Shown here piece by piece: positions 55,301-64,000 of a DNA stretch of 64,000 nucleotides. The stretch's first letter is position 1; each line of letters begins with the position of its first letter. Source of the DNA: Liolophura sinensis (taxonomy: Eukaryota; Mollusca; Polyplacophora; Chitonida; Chitonidae); contig NC_088297.1 of assembly GCF_032854445.1 (NCBI RefSeq), positions 3,469,991 through 3,533,990 on the forward strand, read 5' to 3'. The position numbers were made by a program, and so were the translations under genes. Under the pieces are notes generated by a model that had not been told where the DNA came from, did not search any database, and worked only from the letters and a program-made list of their open reading frames with translations.

Positions 55301-55890
55301 GCAAAAAATCGGCTAAATCCGAGAAATCTTTGGATCAGTTCGACATTGCGAAGGTAAGCACGAAGGTCAAGGCCGTGATGAACGGTCTGATGGAAGTGCA
55401 GAAGAAATCCACAAAGTCAGATCCCATCAAAAGCGTGGTGGTGTCTCAGTGGACGAGAATGCTGGAAATTGTTGCCCATCACTTGCTTAAGGCAGGGATA
55501 CGTTGTAGCGTAATCCAGGGAAACATCCCACCTCATAAACGCATGGAAACTGTTGAGGATTTCAACACTAATCCAACAGGACCCACAGTGTTACTGCTGT
55601 CCCTGAGGGCAGGTGGCGTGGGCCTGAACTTAATCGGAGGGAGCAACCTGTTCTTGTTGGACCAGCACTGGAATCCTGCCTTGGAGGAACAAGCCTTCGA
55701 TCGGGTCTACAGGGTCGGTCAGACTAAAGACGTTGTCATCCACAAATTCCTGTGCGCCGAAACGGTGGAGGAGAAAATCGCTGAGCTTCAGAAATGGAAA
55801 ACTGAGTTGGCGAATGACATTCTCACTGGGACTGGTGGTACCAAGCGTAAGCTGACGTTGGCGGACTTGCGTCTACTGTTTGGCGTTTAG
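52333..55890 (+). CDS. TTF2: Transcription termination factor 2 (SNF2-family ATPase, lodestar homologue), single-exon reading frame
   Basis: TTF2 is a double-stranded-DNA-dependent ATPase that releases RNA polymerase II and its transcripts, notably at mitosis. The protein has 1185 residues (human about 1160). A GRF zinc finger uses C6, H9, C32 and C39, and a second CHCC cluster follows (C53, H56, C81, C92). A long Ser/Thr/Pro-rich linker contains the conserved TTF2 segment TLPDKGRRLHDQVEDL. SNF2 motifs are I DDMGLGKT (599-606), II DEAH (757-760), III TGTPIQN (785-791), V near LRAGGVGLNL (1091-1100) and VI DRVYRVGQ (1123-1130). It ends LTLADLRLLFGV as in vertebrates. The ATG at 52333 is the first in the exon, which begins at 52318 after a TTTTTGTCTCAG acceptor. 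No intron interrupts the frame, which is unusual as vertebrate TTF2 has many. Confidence 0.97.
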   Translation: MESVSCSRHGAPCMLKTGSKSGPNYGKSFYICSVLRDKCDFVKSAPNVPSSYCLKHPDNIADLQYIAEGKVSGEKRHYYRCRERVESGSNWCGYSVIGTIPRIDPLRDSQLHNVDESVIITSVSVKKAVSDAEGKLSAASQKTAARDRCSLNGSRIQEHGSKITTGSRQTGVSNTGMPDNGANSTIVAGSHASSSSEVINLDETSFGLADTPPMIMANSTLIEEDNAVNTEVNAPPKSLTSSIHIDLTKTAPVTSLSSKLHQSNGHTATHSSKQQTSGTSEHGGSGDRHRSQLTMEINQSMKEKLTRELKQKKQMLGTVNLNTLPDKGRRLHDQVEDLQRQLSYLNLQLVNNPHLAKEAASVASAKSSVPPNVPPAPPVPAASKPVPLKISTASHVRPLDPKDHRASSAPIVRPIDPKSTSSASSVRPLAPKAPPAPQVYTVYPSQPSGSTGQTKTIHVLHQPKGASGDSGSKQIVQGTKQTVLSFKTMSSASGQKQTIALEKPEPIPDHVLQQMYGANPQMKTLYGGRMTADRLKEVGSVTKDAIEGLHKQLERRPAETAEVEDPRGLKVNLMIHQRQALAWLIWREHQTPAGGILADDMGLGKTLTMISLVMKQRELKGPEQEATASGRKSGDWMSKDKQLHKVDKNIIKSRATLVICPASLIHQWQKEIENRVTPGILEKVLLYHGPNREPNVLKLADNDIVLTTYNIVSKEVASDASAKDAEKPVEDQDFLKGKKGKNMPNLLKIAWERVILDEAHNIKNHKCKTAIGVCRLRAWCRWALTGTPIQNDLIDMYSLLRFLRCSPFDEFQVWKRQVATNAGTGKVRLNTLVKTFLLRREKNQKGPGGKPLVPLPTKTIIVHELRLSKEEKSVYDKVYAQSQSKFKDYLKRHAEKNGGDQYLNDTAPASLGGRNPFMDKPGASTGPVLGQKGTGGTHILVSLLRLRQCCGHLSLLKEAIEDDVLETEGIELTLEEQMRGLMLGDSEKPGKKSAKSEKSLDQFDIAKVSTKVKAVMNGLMEVQKKSTKSDPIKSVVVSQWTRMLEIVAHHLLKAGIRCSVIQGNIPPHKRMETVEDFNTNPTGPTVLLLSLRAGGVGLNLIGGSNLFLLDQHWNPALEEQAFDRVYRVGQTKDVVIHKFLCAETVEEKIAELQKWKTELANDILTGTGGTKRKLTLADLRLLFGV

Positions 55891-56640
55891 GACTTGTGAA
55901 TTTAAGTCTGGACCGTACTGATTGGCGTTGAAGACCGGTGGATTTCAATCTAGACCGAAGACTGCTGTTTGACGTTTAAGACTAAAGGTTTAAGAGTAGA
56001 AAGCAAAGAGACTGAAGTTTGACCAAGCTGTACTGGATTAATCGAGGTGACAGGAGAATTAGTTCAGACCAAGGTGCACTGTTTGATGTTTCAGACGAAA
56101 ACTACTTCAGATTTAGATCTCGGTTTGCAGTTAAGTGAAAGGATGCAATTGTGTGGATGTGCAATTCAAGGAATCATCGTGCAACCTATCTGTTGTGTGT
56201 GATACCACAGCACAGTGACAAATTTAATCAAAGACTTTGTTGAATAATTCAACTTCGGACAAATATTTAAAAGCAAAATGCATGCAGATGATGTCAGAAG
56301 TTTTCAGGTTATATTTCCTGTCATTTTTAAGGGAAAAAAAAGGTCATGTATTTTTTTTGTAAGTTATTAGAATTTTTTAGTCAGTCGAGGTGCAATCCAT
56401 TTTGATAAACTAACTTTCATATCTGTTTGACTTAAAAATACACTTTTTATGTGGTCATATATAATTTATTCTTTTTTACTCGTATGTTGTATATTGTAGT
56501 GCTAAATATTCATACTGATTTTGCGAAATTGTGGAAGAAGTATGTGTATGTAGATGTACAAAAAACAGATCAAGGAAATTGTCAGTAAATATTTATTTTC
56601 CACAATCTCGACATAATTTCTGTTTTGTGTTGTATGGATA
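55891..56640 (+). other. TTF2 3' UTR region with echoes of the stop-codon sequence
   Basis: No canonical AATAAA was seen. The CDS end CTGTTTGGCGTTTAGGACT is echoed as TGATTGGCGTTGAAGACC, CTGTTTGACGTTTAAGACT and CTGTTTGATGTTTCAGACG at about 55916, 55964 and 56078. Confidence 0.5.
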
Positions 56641-56645
56641 TGCAG

Positions 56646-57014
56646 TACACTAAAAAAAAATGAATCTACTAATTGTAACAGAAAGTCTTTTGTCTGAGTC
56701 ATGCTAGAATGCATCTGTTATTGTCACATAATACTGTGATGATATTCAACATAACATCCAACATAGCAGAGTTTTTATGTTGAATTGATAGAATATGTGT
56801 GTTACGTTTTACAGAATAATCTGTTACAATAGCCCAATACATTCTAGCATCGCTCAGACAATAGGCTTTCTGTGCAGGGGTAAAATTAATAGAACACATG
56901 TGTTATACATGTGTTATGTGTTAACAGAATAATCTGTTACAATAGGCCAATACATTCTAGCATCGCTCAGACAACAGAATTTCTGTTAAAATTAACAGAT
57001 TAATTTGTTGTGTA
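56646..57014. mobile_element. MITE family M3, copy 4 with internal duplication
   Basis: TA on both sides (56646-56647, 57013-57014). CACTAAAAAAAAATGAATCT left end and TTGTTGTG right end. The piece with AATACATTCTAGCATCGCTC occurs twice inside, about 115 bp apart. Confidence 0.7.
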
Positions 57015-57054
57015 CCTTTCCGGTAGTTTTATATATGTATATACATGGGATAGT

Positions 57055-57345
57055 GGTTAAAGTCGCTTGGCTTTCAAAGCTACGACACACGGGGCGGAGG
57101 TTCAAACCCTGATTAACAGGAAATTTTTACGTTTCTCTGCTCTCACTAATCGGGGTCTCACTGATAAAGGGGCCAACGAGGCTCATGGAGTTGTGTGCAT
57201 AGTTCGCGCAGTTGACTGCAGACCACTCATCTTACAGCACCAATATGGTGTGCATATTATACGCCACATGTGGGCAAAGTCATTAGTAACTTGCCAAAGG
57301 TTGGTAGTTTATCTCGAGTACTCCGTTATCTCCACCCATAGACCT
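57055..57345 (+). mobile_element. SINE-C
   Basis: GGGATAGTGGTTAAAGTCGC (A-box region), GGTTCAAACCCTGATT (B-box), CACCAATATGGTGTGCATAT and GCCAAAGGTTGGTAGTTTAT. It runs directly into a SINE-A tail. Confidence 0.65.
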
Positions 57346-57351
57346 GCAGGT

Positions 57352-57482
57352 ATTCCTACAACCTGCGCATGGTCGTGTGTTTCCCAATGCCCGGTTTCCT
57401 CCAACAATAATGCTGGCCGCCGTAGTGTAAATAAAATATTTTTGAGTACGGCGTAAAACACTTAACAAAAATATAAATAAGT
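57352..57482 (+). mobile_element. SINE-A 3' part
   Basis: ACCTGCGCATGGTCGTGTGT through GAGTACGGCGTAAAACACTT and an A-rich tail. Confidence 0.85.
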
Positions 57483-57484
57483 AC

Positions 57485-58490
57485 GCCTGCACAGTTTCTT
57501 AATTTGGAGTATTTGCTTAGTTCGAATCCAGTTCTTTGTTTCGCTTATATGCAGAAGACCATATCATCATACCAGCTAAACTTGTGTTTTCAGCGAATAC
57601 AGTTGGCAAAGATCAGTTTTACAACAGATTATTCGCCTATAGGAAGTCTTCAGCTTTATGGGTGTATCACTGATGGCTCTGTCCACTACAAATATGCACG
57701 TTTGAATCTATTTCTGGTTGATTTGATCGTGTTTTTGATGAGCACAGTATTTTGACACAGGGCAGATTTGAAATGCCTTAGACTGAGGTGTTCTTCCACG
57801 GAGAGAGACCCGGTACATGTAGGTTAGCGTGAACATGTCTGATTTGGACTTGGCATTATGGTGAAGACGGTGAAGATCATGTAAGCCGAAATCACGCATG
57901 CGCGTTACAGTGTGATTTGCACGTTTCAGGTAGGTTAAGCGTAGTCAAATCTCCCTTCCCATCATTCTGAAGAAAGTTCGGATTGAGAATCGGGATATCG
58001 CATTGCATATAGTAAAGCGTTCATTGTATGGGGTGATTTTTTTTTCTGAATGACACGGCACCGAAGAATATCCGATGCCCAACGAAAAAACTCCAGTTTT
58101 GCACTGAGAGAACCCTTTGAAATGAAGCGATTTATTAATTTGAAATGTTGTTCAGAAAGACAATAATTTTGGGGAGAAAACATTTTAATGTCGTTATACA
58201 TATTACGGGGGAATTGCCCACTGGTGGTTGAGGCAACCGTGAGTTTAATTGCGATAAGGAAAAAATATTTAGTGGGTAACTCTTCGCATTTACTGAAGAT
58301 ATCTTACACCTGTTTTGTTTCACACTGTCAAAAGCCGTTGTATAATGTGTGAAAAAAACCACACACACATTGCTGGATCGATAGACTTGTGTAATCGTGG
58401 GATTTATCCTTAATATTGTGTTTCATATGATCCTATTAAGTAGACATTGGGTGATCTTGGGATATGATTAATTGTGCATTCTGTTTAAGT
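57485..58490. other. Intergenic, nothing recognised
   Basis: No gene or element was seen. Confidence 0.4.
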
Positions 58491-58493
58491 GAC

Positions 58494-58635
58494 AAGGCCC
58501 TACGTGAGAAGGTCCACAGCAACCTGCAGATGGTCGTCGGTTTCCCCCGGACTCTGCCTCCCACCATAATGCTGGCCACCGTGGTATAAGTGAAACATTC
58601 TTGAGTACGGCGTAAAACACCAATCAAATAAGTGA
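58494..58635 (+). mobile_element. SINE-A, head-truncated
   Basis: CTACGTGAGAAGGTCCACAG, CCATAATGCTGGCCACCGTG, ending GGCGTAAAACACCAATCAAA. Confidence 0.88.
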
Positions 58636-59279
58636 CAAAACTGGAAAAGGCAAATACTATGACTCTTTTTGTCTTCTCTGTTCGAAATCGACCCATGCTT
58701 AACAAGGACAGAATTAAGCTGTCTTAGATGCTGCAAAGCAGCTCCGTAAGTCCATCATGTGGTTAAGGTTTTGGCATCATATCTTCTAAAGGAGAGGAAA
58801 ATATAAAAGTGATGCAAATATCAGATGAAAGAACGTAGAAAGTTATTTGCAAATATGGTCTTTTCAAACGTAGCATTTTTTCCCGGTTTTTTTCTCTCAG
58901 GAGAAAGGGCATTTGAAAATATTTTAGTATAGTGGGTATTGGGACCACCCCTTGGTATACATCGTCTTAGCATTATAGTGTTTTAAATAAGGACGTGATG
59001 CAAGTCTAATGAATTTATTTCAAGGTAAATCTGTTGATAATATCCAAACACATTCATCACAACACATTTAATCTTAATTATAAACAATATTTATGAATAT
59101 ATCAAAACTATAAATGTGATTAAAATTCAGGTTGAACACATTTGTTAACGGAAAAGACCGAATATCTAGCATATTACGTAATGTATTAAACATCTGTGAC
59201 GTCCTCATTTAGACGATTATTATCCTGGGACAATATATACTAATAGGTGGTCCAAAATACCCACCATACCAAAATTAAA

Positions 59280-59890
59280 ACTTTCAAATGTCTTATCTTA
59301 TTAGCGTGCTGGGCCTATTTGCCCAAAAGTGTATCGATCTATACCTGTGTTCATATGAATACGACTATATGCAGAAATTACTTAACAGTAATATCTTTAA
59401 AACTCGGTCCTTTTCATTTACCAAGCGGTACATTCATGATCTACTGGCGTTTGATAAGCCCATACTGTTGAAGCGGTGAAGGAAATCTATCCGCCTTCAT
59501 TGGATTTAAAGGAAACAACAGATAGTCCTGATGGTACATCTTATTTGGATCTATGGTACAAAGACGAACACTTGTTTCCTTTCACGCCGCCTTTACGACA
59601 AAAGAGATAATTTCAATTTTGATTTTGTAAATTATCTTTATTTGGATAGCAATATACCAAAAGGTCCTGCATATCGCGTATACATATCTCGCCTTGTAGC
59701 ATTTGTCAGATCTTGCGTTAATTGTGATGACTTTAATCTGCGTCACAAGTTGCTAGTTCAAAAACTAGTTTGTCAAGGATACTCCATCAAACGCCTTCAT
59801 TCTAAGTTTCTCAAATTTTACAATGAGAATAACACTCTCGTTGGAAGTTATGGACAGAGCGTTCAGAATCTCTGGCAATTTGCATTGTGA
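59280..59890 (+). pseudogene. Decayed retroelement reverse transcriptase, 3' part
   Basis: Three short frames in succession resemble the end of a retroelement reverse transcriptase found in many aquatic invertebrates. The first (to about 59470) includes SFSFTKRYIHDLLAFDKP, where the expected YxDD catalytic box reads YIHD. A second frame (59472-59610) carries SYLDLWYKDEH. The third (to 59888) carries LYDKRDNFNFDFVNYLYLDS and GPAYRVYISRL. At least two frameshifts separate them. The family name is uncertain; the copy looks inactive. Confidence 0.65.
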
Positions 59891-60626
59891 TCAACCACAT
59901 AGACGGCGCTGTTATCGTTATGTACATATCTATCGCGTACATGGATTTTTAACAACACAAATGGCGCTGGTTGCAGAGTGTAACCGTCTATCCTGTTGGC
60001 AGTTTTTATACAGACCAGCATGTCATATGTAATATCATAGATGGCGCCTCTTGTAGTATGAGATCCTTACATATTAACGGGAAAGACGTAATCATCCGTT
60101 TCTTTTGAATCACAATCTGTTTCGGTTAAGGTCTGTAACGCTCGTCATTTTCGAACTGTAACTAACACCGCCTAGCCTGGGGCTAGAGGCCGTATAGGCA
60201 GCCATGCTCATTACATCAGCATGATGCCTTTATGAACAGTTGCAGTCAAAGCGCGACTGAGATATCTTGTTTAATTGTTATTAGACCTGGAACTCATTTA
60301 TGTAATACGAATTTAAACTTTAATATGGAATTCATGCCTGGAATATCAACTGTCTGTCCGTCATCATTGAAAACTGATGACCGCTTCTCTCTTGTGTGTT
60401 ACCGGCTTTATTTCCTATTTGTATAATTTCTTACATACCTTTGTCTTTGGGAGCTAGTGTTAAACGTTGTTTTGGAAATGGATCTTGCGATTATCGACTT
60501 GGAACGCCCTTTACGGACTACGAATCGCATACGAATGTCGGATATGACGCTTATATTTACTCAATCCCGGTACTAATTTAGTCCAGACTAAAGCGCCTGT
60601 TATTTGTATTAGGGTGAGATTGGTCT
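59891..60626. other. Downstream of the reverse transcriptase remnant
   Basis: May be part of the same element; ATGGCGC words recur at 59903, 59959 and 60041. No readable domain. Confidence 0.3.
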
Positions 60627-61203
60627 TAAAGGAAAAGAAAACTTAAATTACATATACCATTGAAAAGAGTATGCATTTCCTGGAAGGTGCATGCCATAAA
60701 ATATTCTAATATGTACCTCAAGATGATAAATTTTAAATAAAGTCAACGCCAAAATCCGCTGTGGGCGACTCCATTTTGCCTAAGAGCTAGTCCTGAAGTC
60801 TTCTGTGTTAGGAGGAGAATTGCAGTCGGAAACCTCCGAAGTGCAGTTCGTACATTTCCGGTAGAACTCTTCTTCCCAGAAGGTAGCGAACAGTACAGTT
60901 CGTTTTCCGTTTGACGATCGGGAAACCGGAATGTTAGACGTCGGTTCCGAGATTACACAAACAAGCCGGCCGTTCTAACGACTCTCATTGCCTGAGAGGC
61001 ATCACAACCCCAGCATAAATTACAGGGTGTTAAGGATGGAGGACACAATGGACTAAGCAATTTATTCCAGCTTTGCCGTTTTCAGTCTTTATGTGTATGG
61101 CGAGGAAAAATTGCAAAATTATGCAGCAGGCACGACCAGGTAGCAAAAAAATGTGCTCTTTTCAGCCTGTAGTGTCATGTTTTTAAGTTTTGTTCTCCTT
61201 TAA
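60627..61203. mobile_element. MITE family M2, copy 2
   Basis: The element at 60631-61199 is flanked by TTAA on both sides (60627-60630, 61200-61203). Ends AGGAAAAGAAAACTTAAA and TTTAAGTTTTGTTCTCCT are inverted. The interior matches copy 1 throughout (for example CCAAAATCCGCTGTGGGCGA). Confidence 0.88.
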
Positions 61204-61363
61204 GATTAAAACCTGGCTTAACTGTAATACACTTATGAACAACCGGCCCCAAGAGAATGCGTAACATGAGATATGAGTTTGTTCGGTCAAAGAGCATCAT
61301 TTTGGATGTAAAATGCATGTAATGCAAAATCACGTTTTAGAGCGTCTGCTTTTGCATGTATGC

Positions 61364-61432
61364 TGTGGGTTTTATGTCGTATTTACGATTTTTCAATCAT
61401 ATGGCTACGTCGATTTGGAGCGAGGTTTACAT
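61364..61432 (-). mobile_element. SINE-B 3' end remnant
   Basis: GTGGGTTTTATGTCGTATTT, TTTTTCAATCATATGGCTAC are the reverse of the SINE-B tail. Confidence 0.5.
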
Positions 61433-62011
61433 GATAACCCCGTGTTCACATGTCAGTTCTGTCATAAAAAAAATCAAAGCAAACCGGGATATTGCATTAC
61501 AAGAACTGTACATAAATTATTGTATTTAAATGAGAGTTCAGTCCTATTTTCGTTTTTTTTTCTTTCACTGTTAGCAATTTCACTTTCACTTTCACTAATA
61601 TGGTATTCTCGATGAGCAATAAGAGTTCGTGGAATTCACCGTGCTGATGCATTCGCCTGTGCGATGCGTCTAACTGAAGTGAACAATCTTTAACAGCTAG
61701 CCACGAAAAACCCCGTCACTCTTGCGTTAACTGCTGTGCAGTAGTTTGTCTGGTAACGGAACCATTAAAAACTTTCGAATACAGCAAATCTGTTTTGATT
61801 AGTGAAAACAATATATTCGGAATGCATGGATAAGAGTGTGACCACAATTCGTAGGACTGACAATCAATCAGGGTTCGCGAATAGTCCAGTACCTGGACCT
61901 TGGTCACCTCCCCTGTTATAACAAGTCAGTCGGATCAAACATCTGGAAAAGATTCGTGCACACCGTACAATGTATGTGTATGTTCTTATGTTCTTCTTTT
62001 ATTCGGAACTT

Positions 62012-62312
62012 GCTCAGTTGGTTAGCGCGCTAGCGCAGCGTAATGACCCAGGAGTCACTCACCGGCCGCTGTGAGTTCAAGTCCAGCTCATGGTGGCTTC
62101 CTCTCCAGCCGTATGTGGGAAGGCCTGCCAGCAACCTGCGGATGGTCGTGGGTTTCCTCCGGGCTGTGCCCGGTTTCCACCCACCATAATGCTGGCCGCC
62201 GTCGTATAAGTGAAATATTCTTGAGTACGGGGTAAAACACCAATCAAATAAATAAATAAATAAATAAATAAATAAAACACCAATGAAATAAATAAATAAG
62301 TAAATAAATAGA
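62012..62312 (+). mobile_element. SINE-A, full-length copy with long AAAT tail
   Basis: CTCAGTTGGTTAGCGCGCTA, GTGAGTTCAAGTCCAGCTCA, GGTAAAACACCAATCAAATA followed by many AAAT units. The string AACACCAATGAAATAAATAA occurs again inside the tail. Confidence 0.93.
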
Positions 62313-62327
62313 TAAATATTCGGAACT

Positions 62328-62545
62328 TGAGGCCTCCATGGCCTAGTGGCTAGCGTGCTAAGGGCAGCACAATCACCCAGGGACCGCTCAGCCACCGCTG
62401 TGAGTTCAAGTCAGGCTCATTCTGACTTCCTCTCCTGTCGTACGTGGGAAAATCTGCGGCAACCTGTGGATGGTCGTGGATTTCCTCAGGTATCTGTCCG
62501 GTTTCCTCCCACAATAATACTAGACGTGTAAGTGAAATATTCTCA
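62328..62545 (+). mobile_element. SINE-A, second tandem copy
   Basis: GAGGCCTCCATGGCCTAGTG, GTGAGTTCAAGTCAGGCTCA, ending GTAAGTGAAATATTCTCAAG. It lies head-to-tail after the previous copy. A reverse-strand SINE head piece follows to about 62625. Confidence 0.85.
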
Positions 62546-62644
62546 AGCTGGGCGATTGCCTTGGTGAGAGACTGTTGCGTGGTTATGCTTCGCCAGCGCG
62601 CTAACAACCAGACCAAGAAGGTGTCATACACAGGCGCTCTTAGA

Positions 62645-62735
62645 AGAGTGAGTGAGTGCTTAGGGTTTAAGGTAGTACTTAATTTTTTCAGTCATATGAC
62701 GACTAAGAATCCTTGGAGTGTATGTAATGGCCGAA
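62645..62735 (-). mobile_element. SINE-B 3' end
   Basis: GAGTGAGTGCTTAGGGTTTA, TTTTTTCAGTCATATGACGA then CTAAGAATCCTTGGAGTGTA. Confidence 0.75.
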
Positions 62736-63454
62736 AGCAAGAATCACCATGGATATGTCATGCCTGCCTTGGAATGTTTACATATAGAACTCTCCCGTGC
62801 TAGAGTTTGTTTTGGTTACAGAAGATGCCAGGGAAGCAGTCGTGAACGTGCTTTCGTTCCTGCTCTTTAGAAACCGTTCCTTCTTGGCAGTGGTATCATA
62901 ACCTCAGGTAATTTAACTCAGCGTGGTTCGGAAATGGAGACCATTCATATTGCAGAACTAAGCGTGGTTATCTAATCTGTTATAACCCTCTGAGGCGAGG
63001 CAGCACCGGATATATCTTTGAACCGGCTTTCAAACACAAGGACAGCTTTTGTAGCTGGTGTAGGCGCTCCTTTTAAACTAGTAACACACTTAAGAAAACA
63101 AATAGAAACAAAGAACTAGCGTTATTTATAGACTGGACTTGTTCCTGCTAATTTCAAGAGTCACCTTCCGCGTCATCGTAGAATCGTTGGAAGCCGAGAA
63201 GGTTGAAAGATGAGCTATGCAACGCTCGCCAAAGGCGTACAGAGTTTTTATTGGTGGAGGAAATTATTTGATGTGCTGACGTTAAAATTGCTTGGATGTC
63301 ACCCTTTGTTTTGCTTTCATCTTCTCTGTCTTTGCATTTGAAACCTGTTCATGTTACACAAAATGTTAAACTTCGTTTACATACGGTAATAACGTATCAG
63401 TGGCCAAAAAGTGCTTTCAAACACGACGCCCGAGAATCTTAGATAATAATAGTT

Positions 63455-63562
63455 TGTTTGATTTATTTTATTTATTTGATTGGTGATTTACGCCGTACTC
63501 AAGAATATTTCACTTATGCGATGGCGGCAAGCATTATGGTGGGAAGAAACTGGGCAGAGTAG
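63455..63562 (-). mobile_element. SINE-A 3' part
   Basis: TTTATTTATTTGATTGGTGA through GCATTATGGTGGGAAGAAAC. Confidence 0.88.
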
Positions 63563-63607
63563 TTTGTTTGGCACAGGAAGCGGGAGAGTAAAAAAAAACA
63601 TAATGGT

Positions 63608-63770
63608 AGTTGTTTTTCACCGGTTACGTGTAGCCATTTGCCAGCTTTCGCACTGTCGTCGCTGCTCTGGTTTTACTCTCCATACTGTAGGCGTATTTCG
63701 CCGGTTACGGGTAACCATATGCCAGCTATGACACTGTCGTCTCTGCTCTGGTTTTACTCTCTATGCTATA
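63608..63770. repeat. Tandem duplication of about 85 bp
   Basis: CCGGTTACG..CCAGCT..CACTGTCGTC then CTGCTCTGGTTTTACTCTC occurs twice in direct order. Confidence 0.88.
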
Positions 63771-64000
63771 TATCTTTGATTATTATATTAGTAATAATCG
63801 TACTTGCACAGAAAACTTTGGTCTGTTAAATTACTTTACATTTACCTGCCGTCCAGTCTGTTCTCTTCAACAAGCGAGATATAACTGATTTATATGAAAG
63901 AGCATCCACTGGGCCATCTTCGCTTGACAGGAAGAGATTTAACTGACTTGCTCAAAACAGGAATCCCAATTCTTGCACTGTGGCGTAAACGAGCGCCCGT

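Overview
The window is animal nuclear DNA, most likely from a mollusc. It has spliced genes with GT-AG introns, polyadenylate-tailed tRNA-derived SINEs and many minisatellites. The commonest SINE has a 3' part I recognise from molluscan genomes (tail AAATAAATAA). The mollusc call rests on memory of that element, not on a database search. There are no operons, CRISPR arrays or bacterial signals.

Two protein-coding genes can be supported. The first is a complete lipin (phosphatidate phosphatase, LPIN family) on the minus strand. It has fifteen coding exons from 25307 down to 9220, and all splice phases agree, giving 1187 residues. A probable non-coding first exon and promoter lie near 35.76-36.0 kb. 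The second is TTF2 (transcription termination factor 2, lodestar/SNF2 family) on the plus strand. Its whole 1185-residue reading frame sits in one exon at 52333-55890, preceded by one well-supported and one tentative non-coding exon. The genes are convergent in neither sense nor pathway: lipin makes diacylglycerol and acts as a nuclear co-regulator, while TTF2 is a DNA-dependent ATPase that strips RNA polymerase II from DNA. I see no functional link between them.

Layout: 1-640 is a 27-bp minisatellite. 640-9200 is non-coding and includes the probable lipin 3' UTR, a 40-bp array and a MITE with a perfect 9-bp target-site duplication. 9220-25341 holds the lipin coding exons, with introns carrying 21-, 30-, 57- and 72-bp arrays. 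25342-35758 is the long first lipin intron, with a 33-bp array and MITEs. 36.0-47.5 kb is gene-poor and rich in SINEs and MITEs. 47.5-56.6 kb is the TTF2 locus. 56.6-64 kb holds MITEs, SINEs and a decayed reverse transcriptase.

The most notable signal is in lipin. A 57-bp tandem array of 17 units abuts exon 7 exactly. Each unit carries the intron's own 3' splice site and is open in the lipin frame, so upstream acceptors could add 19-residue modules without shifting frame. Other oddities are a MITE whose target-site duplication overlaps the splice donor of the catalytic exon, a 7-residue coding minisatellite in lipin exon 9, and the intronless TTF2 reading frame.
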